A stretch of 29,514 nucleotides of DNA from an uncultured Oscillospiraceae bacterium (GTDB taxonomy: Bacteria > Bacillota > Clostridia > Oscillospirales > Oscillospiraceae): NCBI GenBank assembly GCA_934646185.1, contig CAKUEH010000030.1, forward strand, positions 1 to 29,514, written 5' to 3'. Numbering within the stretch: position 1 is the stretch's first letter; every line of letters starts with the position of its first letter. Below, one piece after another: positions 14,111 through 22,183 of this stretch. The notes below the pieces were generated by a model that saw only the letters and a list, made by a program, of their open reading frames with translations, had not been told where the DNA came from and did no database searches. The position numbers and the translations under genes are program-made.

Positions 14111-15151
14111 ATGAAAGCTGTTGTAAAGATATGTCCTGAAAAGAATGGACTTGCGTTGCAGGAACTTCCCATCAGACACCCGCGGGAGGGAGAAGTGCTT
14201 GTGAGGATCGCGGCGGCATCCATATGCGGCAGCGATCTGCACATATACGCATGGAATCAGTGGGCAAAAAAACTGTATGAGGATATTCTGCCGATGCCGA
14301 TGGGGCATGAGTTCTGCGGAACGGTGGAAGAGGTCGGGGATGGCGTCAGAAGCGTCAGGATCGGAGACAGGGTCTGCGCGGAAACGCATATCCCGTGCGG
14401 ACACTGTGACAAGTGCAGACGGGGTATGGGCCACATTTGCGATAATCTGCAGCTGTTCAGCAGGAGAAAGGCGGGATGTTTTTCGGAGTATACAACTGTT
14501 CCGGAGAAGTGCCTGATTCATGTTCCTGACAGCCTGAGCCATATTGAGGGGGCGCTGATGGAGCCCTTCGGTGTTTCGGTTCGGGCGGTGTCCGATGCAG
14601 AAGTTGCGGGGAAGTTTGTACTGATTCAGGGATGCGGTCCGCTGGGGCTGATGGCTGTAATGACGGCAAGGGCGATGGGCGCAGCAAAGGTGTTGGCGAC
14701 AGACATCGATCCATACCGTCTGCGCTTTGCAAAAAGTGTTGGTGCGGACGAAGTGATCGATCCGGCGGATGGAGATGTACCGGAACAGGTCAGGGCGTTG
14801 ACCGGCGGTGTCGGTGTGCGCGCGATCTGCGAGATTACGGGCAGCATTCCCGCAATCCAGACGGGATTTCGGTGTATGGCTAAGGGCGGACGTTATATTT
14901 TTACCGGTATGCCTTCGCAAAAGCTGGAGATCGATGTTGTGCGGGATCTGATTAACAGGGAGGTCACACTTCAGGGGTGTTATGGCAGAAAAATATACGA
15001 AACATGGAATCTTGCATTTGACCTGTTGGAAGCGAAACGGATCAATCTAAGCAAAATAGCAACGCACAAATACCCGCTTGCAGATTACGCGCAAGCCTTT
15101 CAAACGGCTGTTGGGAGGAAATGCGGTAAGGTGCTCCTTATAAATCAATAG
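14111..15151 (+). CDS. Zinc-dependent dehydrogenase, L-threonine 3-dehydrogenase-like
   Basis: This 346-residue MDR enzyme has the catalytic zinc motif ASICGSDLHIYAWNQWAKK, close to the HIYNWDEW region of threonine dehydrogenase, then MGHEFCG. The structural zinc lobe is PCGHCDKCRRGMGHIC and the NAD motif QGCGPLG. The match to Tdh is good in the first 100 residues, but many sugar-alcohol and sugar-acid dehydrogenases share these motifs. The position ahead of transketolase and TRAP genes makes a polyol or aldonate substrate more likely than threonine. The start has a GAGAGAAG site directly upstream. Confidence 0.9.
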   Translation: MKAVVKICPEKNGLALQELPIRHPREGEVLVRIAAASICGSDLHIYAWNQWAKKLYEDILPMPMGHEFCGTVEEVGDGVRSVRIGDRVCAETHIPCGHCDKCRRGMGHICDNLQLFSRRKAGCFSEYTTVPEKCLIHVPDSLSHIEGALMEPFGVSVRAVSDAEVAGKFVLIQGCGPLGLMAVMTARAMGAAKVLATDIDPYRLRFAKSVGADEVIDPADGDVPEQVRALTGGVGVRAICEITGSIPAIQTGFRCMAKGGRYIFTGMPSQKLEIDVVRDLINREVTLQGCYGRKIYETWNLAFDLLEAKRINLSKIATHKYPLADYAQAFQTAVGRKCGKVLLINQ

Positions 15152-15170
15152 ATAGAAGGGGGACTGAAGT

Positions 15171-16004
15171 ATGGAGGTCAAAAAGACAAAGATCACAGAG
15201 CTTGAACAGCGGGCGAGAGAACTGCGCAGAGATGTGATCCACATGATCAACGCGGCGGGGGCTGGACATCCGGGAGGCTCACTGTCAGCGGCCGAAATTG
15301 TGACCGCACTTTATTTCAGTGAATTGAGTGTGGATTCGAAAAATCCAAAATGGCCAGACCGTGACAGATTCATCCTTTCCAAGGGACACTGTTGCCCAAT
15401 CCTGTACGCGGCGCTGTGCGCTCGTGGCTTTTTCGGAAGAAAGGAACTGGACACGCTTCGCAGATACCACTCAAAGCTTCAAGGACACCCTGATATGAGA
15501 AAAACGCCTGGGGTGGATATGTCGAGCGGTTCTCTTGGCAATGGACTGGCAATCGGCCTTGGGATGGCGCTGTCTGCCCGTACCCATGGACAGAATTACC
15601 GTGTATTTGTTCTGATGGGAGACGGTGAGCAGCAGGAAGGCGCTGTGTGGGAGGCGGCTATGATTGCTGCGCACCATAAGGTCAGCGGCTTGATTGCAAT
15701 TGTCGACCGAAACCATTTGCAGCTGACCGGTCCGACAGAGGATGTGGTAGCGCTGGGAGATCTTGCCGAAAAATACCGAGCTTTTGGCTGGGAAGTCGCG
15801 GAGATCAATGGAAACGATATGGAGCAGGTCGTGGCCGCCTTGGAAAAGGCAGGGAAAACGGAACTGCCGTATGCGATCATTGCCGACACCGTAAAGGGAA
15901 AGGGTGTTTCGTTTATGGAGGGGCAGGTGCAATGGCACTCTACTCCGCCGAGCGACGAGCAGGCAGTAACGGCGATCGCGGAGATCATGGGGGAGGTGTG
16001 TTGA
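15171..16004 (+). CDS. Transketolase, N-terminal subunit
   Basis: This 277-residue protein is the thiamine-diphosphate-binding half of a two-gene transketolase. It shows AGHPGGSLSAAEI, KGHCCPILYAAL and the ThDP/Mg motif GDGEQQEGAVWEAAM ending in VDRNHLQLTG. It would transfer two-carbon units between ketose and aldose phosphates together with the next gene. GGGGGAC precedes the ATG. Split transketolases occur as housekeeping enzymes in some anaerobes and, in other loci, as specialised enzymes of D-apiose and sulfoquinovose breakdown. Its place inside a catabolic operon favours a dedicated role, which is an inference. Confidence 0.94.
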   Translation: MEVKKTKITELEQRARELRRDVIHMINAAGAGHPGGSLSAAEIVTALYFSELSVDSKNPKWPDRDRFILSKGHCCPILYAALCARGFFGRKELDTLRRYHSKLQGHPDMRKTPGVDMSSGSLGNGLAIGLGMALSARTHGQNYRVFVLMGDGEQQEGAVWEAAMIAAHHKVSGLIAIVDRNHLQLTGPTEDVVALGDLAEKYRAFGWEVAEINGNDMEQVVAALEKAGKTELPYAIIADTVKGKGVSFMEGQVQWHSTPPSDEQAVTAIAEIMGEVC

Positions 16005-16005
16005 C

Positions 16006-16935
16006 TTGAAGGCGAGCCGGTTTGAATTCGGAGAGGAACTGATCCGACTTGCACAAACGCATAGCAACTTTGTGGTCTGCAACCCGGACACGCAATCCTG
16101 TGGACTGGAGAATTTTGACAAGCTCTATCCCGGACGCGCATACAACTTCGGCATTGCCGAGCAGGCGCTGCTTGATGCTGCGGCGGGGATGGCAAGCTGT
16201 GGAAACAAGGTCTATGTACCAACGTTTGCGGTATTCCTGACGATGCGTGCCTGTGAACAGATTCGGCAGTTTATCTGCTATCCAAAGCAGGATGTCGTGC
16301 TGCTCGGTACGCATACGGGTCTGCAGGTCGGGAAAGACGGCGGCACGCATATCGCCTTGGAGGATGTCGGTATCATGCGCAGTATGGCCAACATGACGAT
16401 CCTCCAGCCGGCGGACGGTATTGCCGCCCGCGCAATGGCGCGATATTCGCTCGATTTCACAGGGCCGCTCTATGTTCGCCTGCACCGAAGTGAGGCACTG
16501 GTCATTCACGACGAAAACTACCGGTTTCGGTTTGATCAGGCGGATGTGCTGTGCGAATATGGAAACGATGTTGCGCTGGTTGCCTCCGGCATAACGGTGT
16601 GGCGGGCGCTCAAGGCAGCCGAGCTGCTAAAGGAGTGCGGTATAAAGGCAACGGTGGTCGATGTCCAGACGATAAAACCAATCGATGAAAAGACGATTTG
16701 CGAAGTCGCGGCAAGAACGCGCGCGGTGGTTACCGTAGAGGATCACAATGTGATTGGCGGCCTCGGCAGCGCTGTAGCTGAAACACTGGCAAAGAGCTGC
16801 CCGACACTGATGCGTATGATAGGCGTACAGGATATGTTTGGCGAATCGGCTGATCCTAAGGAATTGTATGAAAACCACGGTATTACGCCGGAACATATTG
16901 CAGAAATCGCATGTGATTTGGCAAAAAATAAGTGA
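16006..16935 (+). CDS. Transketolase, C-terminal subunit
   Basis: This 309-residue protein carries the pyrimidine-binding domain and the C-terminal domain of transketolase. NFGIAEQALLDAAAGMA contains the Glu that activates ThDP. GTHTGLQVGKDGGTH is the substrate-binding loop, and VVDVQTIKPID and VEDHNVIGGLG lie in the C-terminal domain. The start codon is TTG at 16006, one base after the stop of the N subunit, with GGGAGGTG upstream. No ATG is suitably placed. The tight spacing fits an equimolar two-subunit enzyme. Confidence 0.94.
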   Translation: MKASRFEFGEELIRLAQTHSNFVVCNPDTQSCGLENFDKLYPGRAYNFGIAEQALLDAAAGMASCGNKVYVPTFAVFLTMRACEQIRQFICYPKQDVVLLGTHTGLQVGKDGGTHIALEDVGIMRSMANMTILQPADGIAARAMARYSLDFTGPLYVRLHRSEALVIHDENYRFRFDQADVLCEYGNDVALVASGITVWRALKAAELLKECGIKATVVDVQTIKPIDEKTICEVAARTRAVVTVEDHNVIGGLGSAVAETLAKSCPTLMRMIGVQDMFGESADPKELYENHGITPEHIAEIACDLAKNK

Positions 16936-16995
16936 GCCTCTGCTTTCGCCGGACGGAAGCAGTTCAGTTCAAAAATAAAGACTATGGAGGAAAAC

Positions 16996-18027
16996 ATGAA
17001 GAAGAAAGCGTTAGCACTGATGCTCTGCATGGCGATGTTCTGCAGCATGTTCCTTGCCGCTTGCGGCAGCAAAGGCGAGACCATCAAAGACGACGGGCAG
17101 ACGACCAACACTGATACGCAGCCGATCGAGGCCATCCTTGGCCATCACTGCGCTAACAGCACATTGTGGCAGTATGGTGCGTTGAAGTTTGCCGATTTGG
17201 TAGAGGAATACACCAACGGCGGCGTTGTGATTACCGTTTACAGCAATGGTGAGCTTGGCGACGAGAAGCAGCTTACTGAAATGACCAGCGAAGGTACGAT
17301 CCAGTTTTCTCTGCCTGGTTCTATGGTTTCCACGCAGTGGGTTTCCGGTACGGACGTGTTCTCTCTCCCGTTTATGTATGAGAGCGTTGAGCAGGCACAG
17401 ATGGTTCTTGATAGCGAGCTTGGCGCTGATATCTGCAGCAGATTTAACGAGATCGACGTTCAGATCCTTGGCGCGTTTGAGTCTGGTTTCCGTCAGTTGT
17501 TTACCACGAAAAAGGCAATCAACAGTGTGGACGATCTCAAGGGCCTGAAAATCCGCGTTCCCGAATCCGAACTCTATCTGAGCACTTGGAGAGCGCTCGG
17601 AGCGTCCCCGTTGCCGATGAGTTGGAGTGAGGTTTACTCGTCCCTGCAGACTGGCGTGATCGACGGCGCTGAGCCGCCCATCGGTACTGGTTACGATTCC
17701 CAGTTCGGCGAAGTCTGCCAGAACTTTGCGTATGTCAATTATCTTTATGACCCAATCTTCATCGCTGTGAATCAAACTTGGCTGGAATCTCTGCCTGAGG
17801 AATATCAGGATGCGATCCTGCGCGCCGCCAAGGATGCGGTCGCTGACGAGCGTATTGAGGCGAATAAGCGCAACACGGAGACCGAAGACAAACTAGTCGC
17901 AGAATACAAGACCAACATCACGCACCCCGATTTGGCTCCGTTCCAGCAGGCTGTTCAAAGCGTTTATGACAACTACAGCGACCAGGAGACGCTGAAATCT
18001 GTTCTGGAACTCCTCGGCCGCAAATAA
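16996..18027 (+). CDS. TRAP transporter substrate-binding lipoprotein (DctP family)
   Basis: This 343-residue protein has a lipoprotein signal: MKKK, a hydrophobic stretch, then the lipobox LAACGS with the modified Cys near residue 23. The body matches DctP-type binding proteins, with GHHCANSTLWQYGALKFADLV at the start of the first lobe, KGLKIRVPESELYL and the mid-domain IDGAEPPIG. The conserved ligand-carboxylate Arg is probably the one in LKIRVPE. The ATG at 16996 follows GGAGG; the ATG at 16984 overlaps that site. It captures an organic acid, often a sugar acid or polyhydroxy acid, for the two permease subunits downstream. A strong hairpin separates it from them. Confidence 0.93.
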   Translation: MKKKALALMLCMAMFCSMFLAACGSKGETIKDDGQTTNTDTQPIEAILGHHCANSTLWQYGALKFADLVEEYTNGGVVITVYSNGELGDEKQLTEMTSEGTIQFSLPGSMVSTQWVSGTDVFSLPFMYESVEQAQMVLDSELGADICSRFNEIDVQILGAFESGFRQLFTTKKAINSVDDLKGLKIRVPESELYLSTWRALGASPLPMSWSEVYSSLQTGVIDGAEPPIGTGYDSQFGEVCQNFAYVNYLYDPIFIAVNQTWLESLPEEYQDAILRAAKDAVADERIEANKRNTETEDKLVAEYKTNITHPDLAPFQQAVQSVYDNYSDQETLKSVLELLGRK

Positions 18028-18051
18028 AGAGGTCTCGTTGATTCCGCAATT

Positions 18052-18088
18052 CACAGGGCAGCTTCGCGTGCTGCGAAGCTGCCCTGTG
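18052..18088 (+). promoter_or_regulatory. Perfect 16-bp hairpin between dctP-like and dctQ-like genes
   Basis: CACAGGGCAGCTTCGC pairs perfectly with GCGAAGCTGCCCTGTG around the 5-base loop GTGCT. No T-run follows, so it is not a typical terminator. Placed after a binding-protein gene and before its permease genes, it may protect the 3' end of the dctP message or partly stop transcription, which would give more binding protein than permease. Confidence 0.7.
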
Positions 18089-18121
18089 TCCACCTAAGAC
18101 ATTTAGAGAGGTGACTACCTG

Positions 18122-18595
18122 ATGAAACTACTACGGATTATCGATAAGGCGATCTCGCAGTTCTGCGAGTGGTGCGCCTTAATTTTTGGCTGCATAATGA
18201 TTGTGGCCGCATTTTTGCAGGTCGTTATGCGTTTTGTGTTTAATGATCCCCTGAGTTGGACGGAGGCGGTCTGTCGCTACAGTATGGTGTGGTTTGTGTT
18301 TACGGCTGCGGGCTGGGGCGTGAAAAAGTATTCGCATGTCCGTGTGGATATTCTGCTCAATGCGCTCTCGCGCAAGGGGCAGGTCTGGCTACAGAAATTT
18401 GTAGGTGTGGTCACAATCATCTTTGCGGCATTGCTGGGCTACTCTGGTATTCTGAAAGTAATTTTGCAGTGGAACCAGATCACACCCTCTCTGCCGTTAT
18501 CGTACGGGGTTATTTATCTGGCAGTTCCCGTGTTTGCGGTAATTGCGATTTTCTATGCTACATTGCAGCTCTTTGGCCTGCAGGACAAACTGTAA
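18122..18595 (+). CDS. TRAP transporter small permease (DctQ family)
   Basis: This 157-residue protein has four hydrophobic helices and the DctQ pattern: VVMRFVFNDPLSWTEAVCRY after the second helix region and AAGWGVKKYSHVRVDIL in the middle. It forms the membrane complex with the large permease. GAGAGGTG lies upstream of the ATG and the gene sits 15 bases before the large permease gene. Confidence 0.92.
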   Translation: MKLLRIIDKAISQFCEWCALIFGCIMIVAAFLQVVMRFVFNDPLSWTEAVCRYSMVWFVFTAAGWGVKKYSHVRVDILLNALSRKGQVWLQKFVGVVTIIFAALLGYSGILKVILQWNQITPSLPLSYGVIYLAVPVFAVIAIFYATLQLFGLQDKL

Positions 18596-18610
18596 GAGGA
18601 GGGAGAAAAG

Positions 18611-19894
18611 ATGTCAACTGCTTTGATTGTTTTGCTGGTCGTGTTTTTCGGCCTGATGATCCTCTCCGTCCCTATTGCCTATTGTATTGGCTTGGGGGGG
18701 ATGGCGGCGCTGTTGATCGGCGATGTTCTCCCTATTCAAATCTTTGCACAGAAGACACTTGGTGCCGTTGATTCGTTTACCGTGTTGGCGGTTCCGTTCT
18801 TTATTATTTCCGGCGATATTATGCTCAAGGGTGGAATTGCCCGCCGACTTGTCAATCTGGCGGATATTCTGGTCGGCCGTCGCTCAAAGGGCGGCATGGC
18901 TTATGTGACGATGGTCGCATCGGCGCTGTTTGGAGCAATCTCCGGTTCCGCAGTCGCAACGACGACTGCAATCGGGGGTATGATGTACCCTGAGATGGTC
19001 AAGAAAAACTATTCCAAGCCCTTTGCCGCGGCAATCGGTGCGGTGGGCGGTACGCTTGGCATCCTGATTCCACCCAGCATTGCTGCGATCATTTATGGCA
19101 CATCGACGAACACGTCGGTGGGAAATATGTTTATGGTCTGTGGCGTGGTTGGTGTGGTTGCCTGCGTGTTCTATTGCATCGCGGCCCGTGTTGAAATCTG
19201 CAGCGAGGACATTCAACTGGAGAAGGCGGAGAAGCTGACGGTCAAGGGCGTTCTCCTGACCATTTGGGATGCATTTCTCGGTCTGCTGGCACCGGTTATT
19301 ATTCTTGGCGGCATTTACTGCGGTGTCTTCACACCGACAGAAGCTGCGGTCATTGCAATTGTTTACTCTTTCATTATCTGTAAGTTTGTATATAAAGAAC
19401 TGACGATGAAGCAGTTCAAGGAGGCGCTCGTCAGTTCAGCGATCACGACTGGCATGGTGGAGCTGTTGCTCGGCGTAGCGACATTCTTCAGCTATATGCT
19501 TTCCATCGAGAAGGTCAGTGCGACGATCCAGCGTTTTGCCACCTCTGGGGGCATGACGAAAACTACGTTCCTGCTCTTCAACATACTGATCCTGGTCATT
19601 CTTGGCATGCTGATGGAAACGATTCCCATCATCGTCTTGACTGCTCCGATTCTCGTCCCTGTAGCGGAAATGTTCGGTATCAGCTCCCTTGCATTTGGTG
19701 CGCTGACCGTTTTCACGCTCTCCTACGGCCTGTTCACGCCACCATTCGGCATGGATGTGTTTGTCTGTACGACCTATTCCAAGCAACCGGTCATGAGCGT
19801 GTTCAAAAAATGCCGGTGGTTCTTTGCGTTCGGCATTGTGCTGATCCTAATCGTGGCATTTTTCCCAGAGTTTTATATGTGGATCGTTAAATGA
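18611..19894 (+). CDS. TRAP transporter large permease (DctM family)
   Basis: This 427-residue protein has about 12 membrane segments and characteristic DctM motifs: ALFGAISGSAVATTTAIG, GGTLGILIPPSIAAIIYG, and near the C-terminus LSYGLFTPPFGMDVFV. It is the Na+- or H+-driven transport channel. GGAGGGAG precedes the ATG. With the DctP and DctQ partners it forms one complete TRAP system whose substrate is not readable from the sequence. Confidence 0.94.
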   Translation: MSTALIVLLVVFFGLMILSVPIAYCIGLGGMAALLIGDVLPIQIFAQKTLGAVDSFTVLAVPFFIISGDIMLKGGIARRLVNLADILVGRRSKGGMAYVTMVASALFGAISGSAVATTTAIGGMMYPEMVKKNYSKPFAAAIGAVGGTLGILIPPSIAAIIYGTSTNTSVGNMFMVCGVVGVVACVFYCIAARVEICSEDIQLEKAEKLTVKGVLLTIWDAFLGLLAPVIILGGIYCGVFTPTEAAVIAIVYSFIICKFVYKELTMKQFKEALVSSAITTGMVELLLGVATFFSYMLSIEKVSATIQRFATSGGMTKTTFLLFNILILVILGMLMETIPIIVLTAPILVPVAEMFGISSLAFGALTVFTLSYGLFTPPFGMDVFVCTTYSKQPVMSVFKKCRWFFAFGIVLILIVAFFPEFYMWIVK

Positions 19895-19912
19895 GCGCGT
19901 GGAGGTGGGACA

Positions 19913-20659
19913 ATGTATGATTTGACAGGCAAGGTGGCACTTGTTACGGGAAGCGAAAGAGGCTTGGGGAAGACAACAGCCATCATGCTGGCACAACAGG
20001 GCGCTGATATTGTCATGGCGTACTTTCAGGAGGAGACGCACGCCATGGAGAACAAGGCTGAGATCGAGAAAATGGGACGAAGGGTGATTGCTGTTCAAGC
20101 AGACCTAACCAGAGAAGAAGATGCGAAGCGTGTTGCGGATGAAGCAATCAAGGTGTTTGGCCGCGTTGACATCATTGTCAATGTGGTTGGAGGAGTTATT
20201 AAACGAATTCCGTTTGTTGAGAGTACGGATGCCGTGTGGGATGCAGCATTTAAGCTGAACGTTATGAGTATGGTTCATATCAACCGCGCGCTGCTCCCAC
20301 AGATGATCGCACAGAAGTACGGCAGAATTATCAACATCTCCTCGCTGGGGTCCAAGACCGGTGGAGCACCCAACTCTGCGCATTACTCCGCGATGAAGGG
20401 GGCAATCAATTCCTATACACATTCGCTGTCGAACGAGGTTGCTAAGGACGGCGTGACTGTCAACGCGGTGCTGCCGGGAACGATGATATCTCCACTGCTG
20501 CTTGAAACACCGAGTTGGAGCGAGGACGAAGTGCGCAGAAAGTATCCGATCGGACGCATGTCTGTGACAGAAGATGTTGTTCCGATGATTGCATTTCTGG
20601 CTTCGGAGGAAGCACGTTATGTTACAGGTGAGATTTATGCGGTCTCCGGAGGCCGGTAA
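19913..20659 (+). CDS. Short-chain dehydrogenase/reductase
   Basis: This 248-residue protein is a classical SDR. It has the cofactor motif TGSERGLGK (residues 12-20), INISSLGS with the catalytic Ser, and YSAMKGAI with the catalytic Tyr and Lys. The usual NNAG motif reads NVVGG here. The C-terminal PGTMISPLL and GEIYAVSGG fit 3-oxoacyl-reductase/gluconate dehydrogenase-like members. It follows the TRAP genes with GGAGGTGGG upstream and probably oxidises the imported compound or an intermediate. Confidence 0.92.
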   Translation: MYDLTGKVALVTGSERGLGKTTAIMLAQQGADIVMAYFQEETHAMENKAEIEKMGRRVIAVQADLTREEDAKRVADEAIKVFGRVDIIVNVVGGVIKRIPFVESTDAVWDAAFKLNVMSMVHINRALLPQMIAQKYGRIINISSLGSKTGGAPNSAHYSAMKGAINSYTHSLSNEVAKDGVTVNAVLPGTMISPLLLETPSWSEDEVRRKYPIGRMSVTEDVVPMIAFLASEEARYVTGEIYAVSGGR

Positions 20660-20676
20660 AAGAAAGGAATTTCATT

Positions 20677-21243
20677 ATGAATAGAGAAGAAGTTTGCAAA
20701 TGGCTGATGCCAGAACTGGATCTCCTGGAGAATGAAGAGGACAAGGAACTGGTCCTTAATGTTTGGCAGGAGGCAATCAATGCGCAGAACTGGGGAGAAA
20801 AAGGTCTTGAAAACTCCGGCATATCTACTGTCATGCGCAAGGGCTGCCCGGAAAACCTGATGACACACACCCGTCATGTGACGGTTGCGTGCGCTAGTCT
20901 GTACAAGAGTATCGAGCCAATGTTTGCTGAGGTAGGCAAGTGCAACCGGGAGGATCTTCTGGTGGGTGCGCTGCTGCACGATGTCGGCAAGCTGCTGGAG
21001 ATGGATTATGTGGACGGTAAAGTGGTGCATACGCATTACGGCGACCTGTTTACGCATCCTGTTTCCGGCGCGTATCTGGCAAAAAAGCACGGTGCGAATC
21101 AGAATGTCGTGCATATGGTGCTGACCCACTCCAATTCTCTTTCTCCGGAAGGTCCCAAGGCTTTCAATACACCGGAATCTCTGATTCTTAAATATCTGGA
21201 TGAGATATGCTATAAGTATGTTGAGATTCACTGGCATGTGTGA
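20677..21243 (+). CDS. HD-domain protein
   Basis: This 188-residue protein has an HD metal-dependent phosphohydrolase core: His in THTRHVTVACASLY, the HD pair in VGALLHDVGKLLEM, and downstream histidines in HTHYGDLFTHPVSG and MVLTHSNS. HD proteins hydrolyse phosphate esters, nucleotides or, in some lineages, oxidise diols such as inositol. It lies in the same run as the SDR and HpcH/HpaI aldolase, 17 bases after the first and 17 before the second. AAAGGA lies upstream of the ATG. The activity is not predictable by eye; removal of phosphate from a dead-end sugar phosphate is one option. Confidence 0.83.
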   Translation: MNREEVCKWLMPELDLLENEEDKELVLNVWQEAINAQNWGEKGLENSGISTVMRKGCPENLMTHTRHVTVACASLYKSIEPMFAEVGKCNREDLLVGALLHDVGKLLEMDYVDGKVVHTHYGDLFTHPVSGAYLAKKHGANQNVVHMVLTHSNSLSPEGPKAFNTPESLILKYLDEICYKYVEIHWHV

Positions 21244-21260
21244 AAACGGGAGGAAAAACA

Positions 21261-22037
21261 ATGAAAGTTACATTCAAGGATCTGCTTGAACGAGGCAAAA
21301 ACGGCGAAAAGTTCATCGGCGCGTACATGATGGGCGGATGCGATTTCGTTATTGAGACGATGAAGATGGCGGGATACGATTTTCTGATGCTGGATCTTGA
21401 GCACGAGCGCATGACACTTTCTGAGATCATGCCGATGATCTATACCTGCGAGGCCTGCGGCATGGCGACGGTTGTTCGTGTGCCTGGCGTGCAGGAAGAG
21501 TATATGAAAAAGGCGCTAGATATGGGCGCGTCCTGCATCAAGGTTCCTGATGTCAAAAGCGCTGAAGATGCCAGAAAAATTGTGGAATGGTGTAAATATC
21601 CTCCGGATGGGCATCGCGGTGCCTGCCCGTTCGTAAGAGGAAATGGCTATGGCACGAACCGCAGCGGCTGTTGGGCCAGAGCAAATGCCGAGACTTCCAT
21701 TTCGGCACTGATCGAAGGTCCGGAGGGAATCGCGCACATGGAGGAGATCATTGCTGTGGACGGTATTGATTGTGTTTCCGTCGGACAGGTGGATCTGTCT
21801 GTTACGATCGGCGTTCCGGGCGAGGTGTTTCATCCAAAGGTCATTGACGCGGTTCTGGATGTCGCCGACATCTGCGTGAAGTATGGCAAGCAGCTTTCCG
21901 CGCAGGTCGTGCGGCCCGAGGACATTAAGCTTTATAAGAATCATCCTGCGATCACGCATTTTCATACTGATTTGCCGCAGGCAATCTACTATAATGCCTG
22001 CAAGCAGCTTTGCGACGGTATTCGCAGCAATATCTGA
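21261..22037 (+). CDS. HpcH/HpaI-family aldolase (2-keto-3-deoxy acid type)
   Basis: This 258-residue protein matches the class II pyruvate aldolases. LMLDLEHERM carries an early active-site region, TVVRVPG the conserved Arg, and the metal ligands are Glu in LIEGPEGIAHMEE and Asp in VGQVDLSVTIG. The YPPDGHRG loop is also typical. These enzymes split 2-keto-3-deoxy sugar acids or 4-hydroxy-2-oxo acids into pyruvate plus an aldehyde. I use the ATG at 21261 with GGGAGG eight bases upstream; an in-frame GTG at 21240 overlaps the previous gene. It is the third carbon-carbon lyase of the locus besides transketolase and the last gene before a stem-loop and the LysR gene. Confidence 0.9.
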   Translation: MKVTFKDLLERGKNGEKFIGAYMMGGCDFVIETMKMAGYDFLMLDLEHERMTLSEIMPMIYTCEACGMATVVRVPGVQEEYMKKALDMGASCIKVPDVKSAEDARKIVEWCKYPPDGHRGACPFVRGNGYGTNRSGCWARANAETSISALIEGPEGIAHMEEIIAVDGIDCVSVGQVDLSVTIGVPGEVFHPKVIDAVLDVADICVKYGKQLSAQVVRPEDIKLYKNHPAITHFHTDLPQAIYYNACKQLCDGIRSNI

Positions 22038-22062
22038 GATTACAATAGTTTCCTCTAAAACG

Positions 22063-22102
22063 GCCACAGCAGATCGCGCTTTGTTCGCGATCCGCTGTGG
22101 TC
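22063..22102 (+). terminator. Stem-loop after the aldolase gene
   Basis: GCCACAGC and GATCGCG pair with CGCGATC and GCTGTGGT around a CTTTGTT loop, with one A-C mismatch. There is no clear T-run, so this is either a weak terminator or an RNA 3' end stabiliser. It separates the operon from the LysR gene. Confidence 0.5.
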
Positions 22103-22121
22103 AATGATACGGCTAAAATGG

Positions 22122-22151
22122 TTGTGCATAGGGTACGGATTATAGTATAAT
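22122..22151 (+). promoter_or_regulatory. Promoter of the LysR regulator gene
   Basis: TTGTGC (22122-22127) and a perfect TATAAT (22146-22151) are 18 bases apart, ending 32 bases before the LysR start codon. Confidence 0.7.
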
Positions 22152-22183
22152 ACCCATATGATCCGAAAGAGGAGGATACCCTT

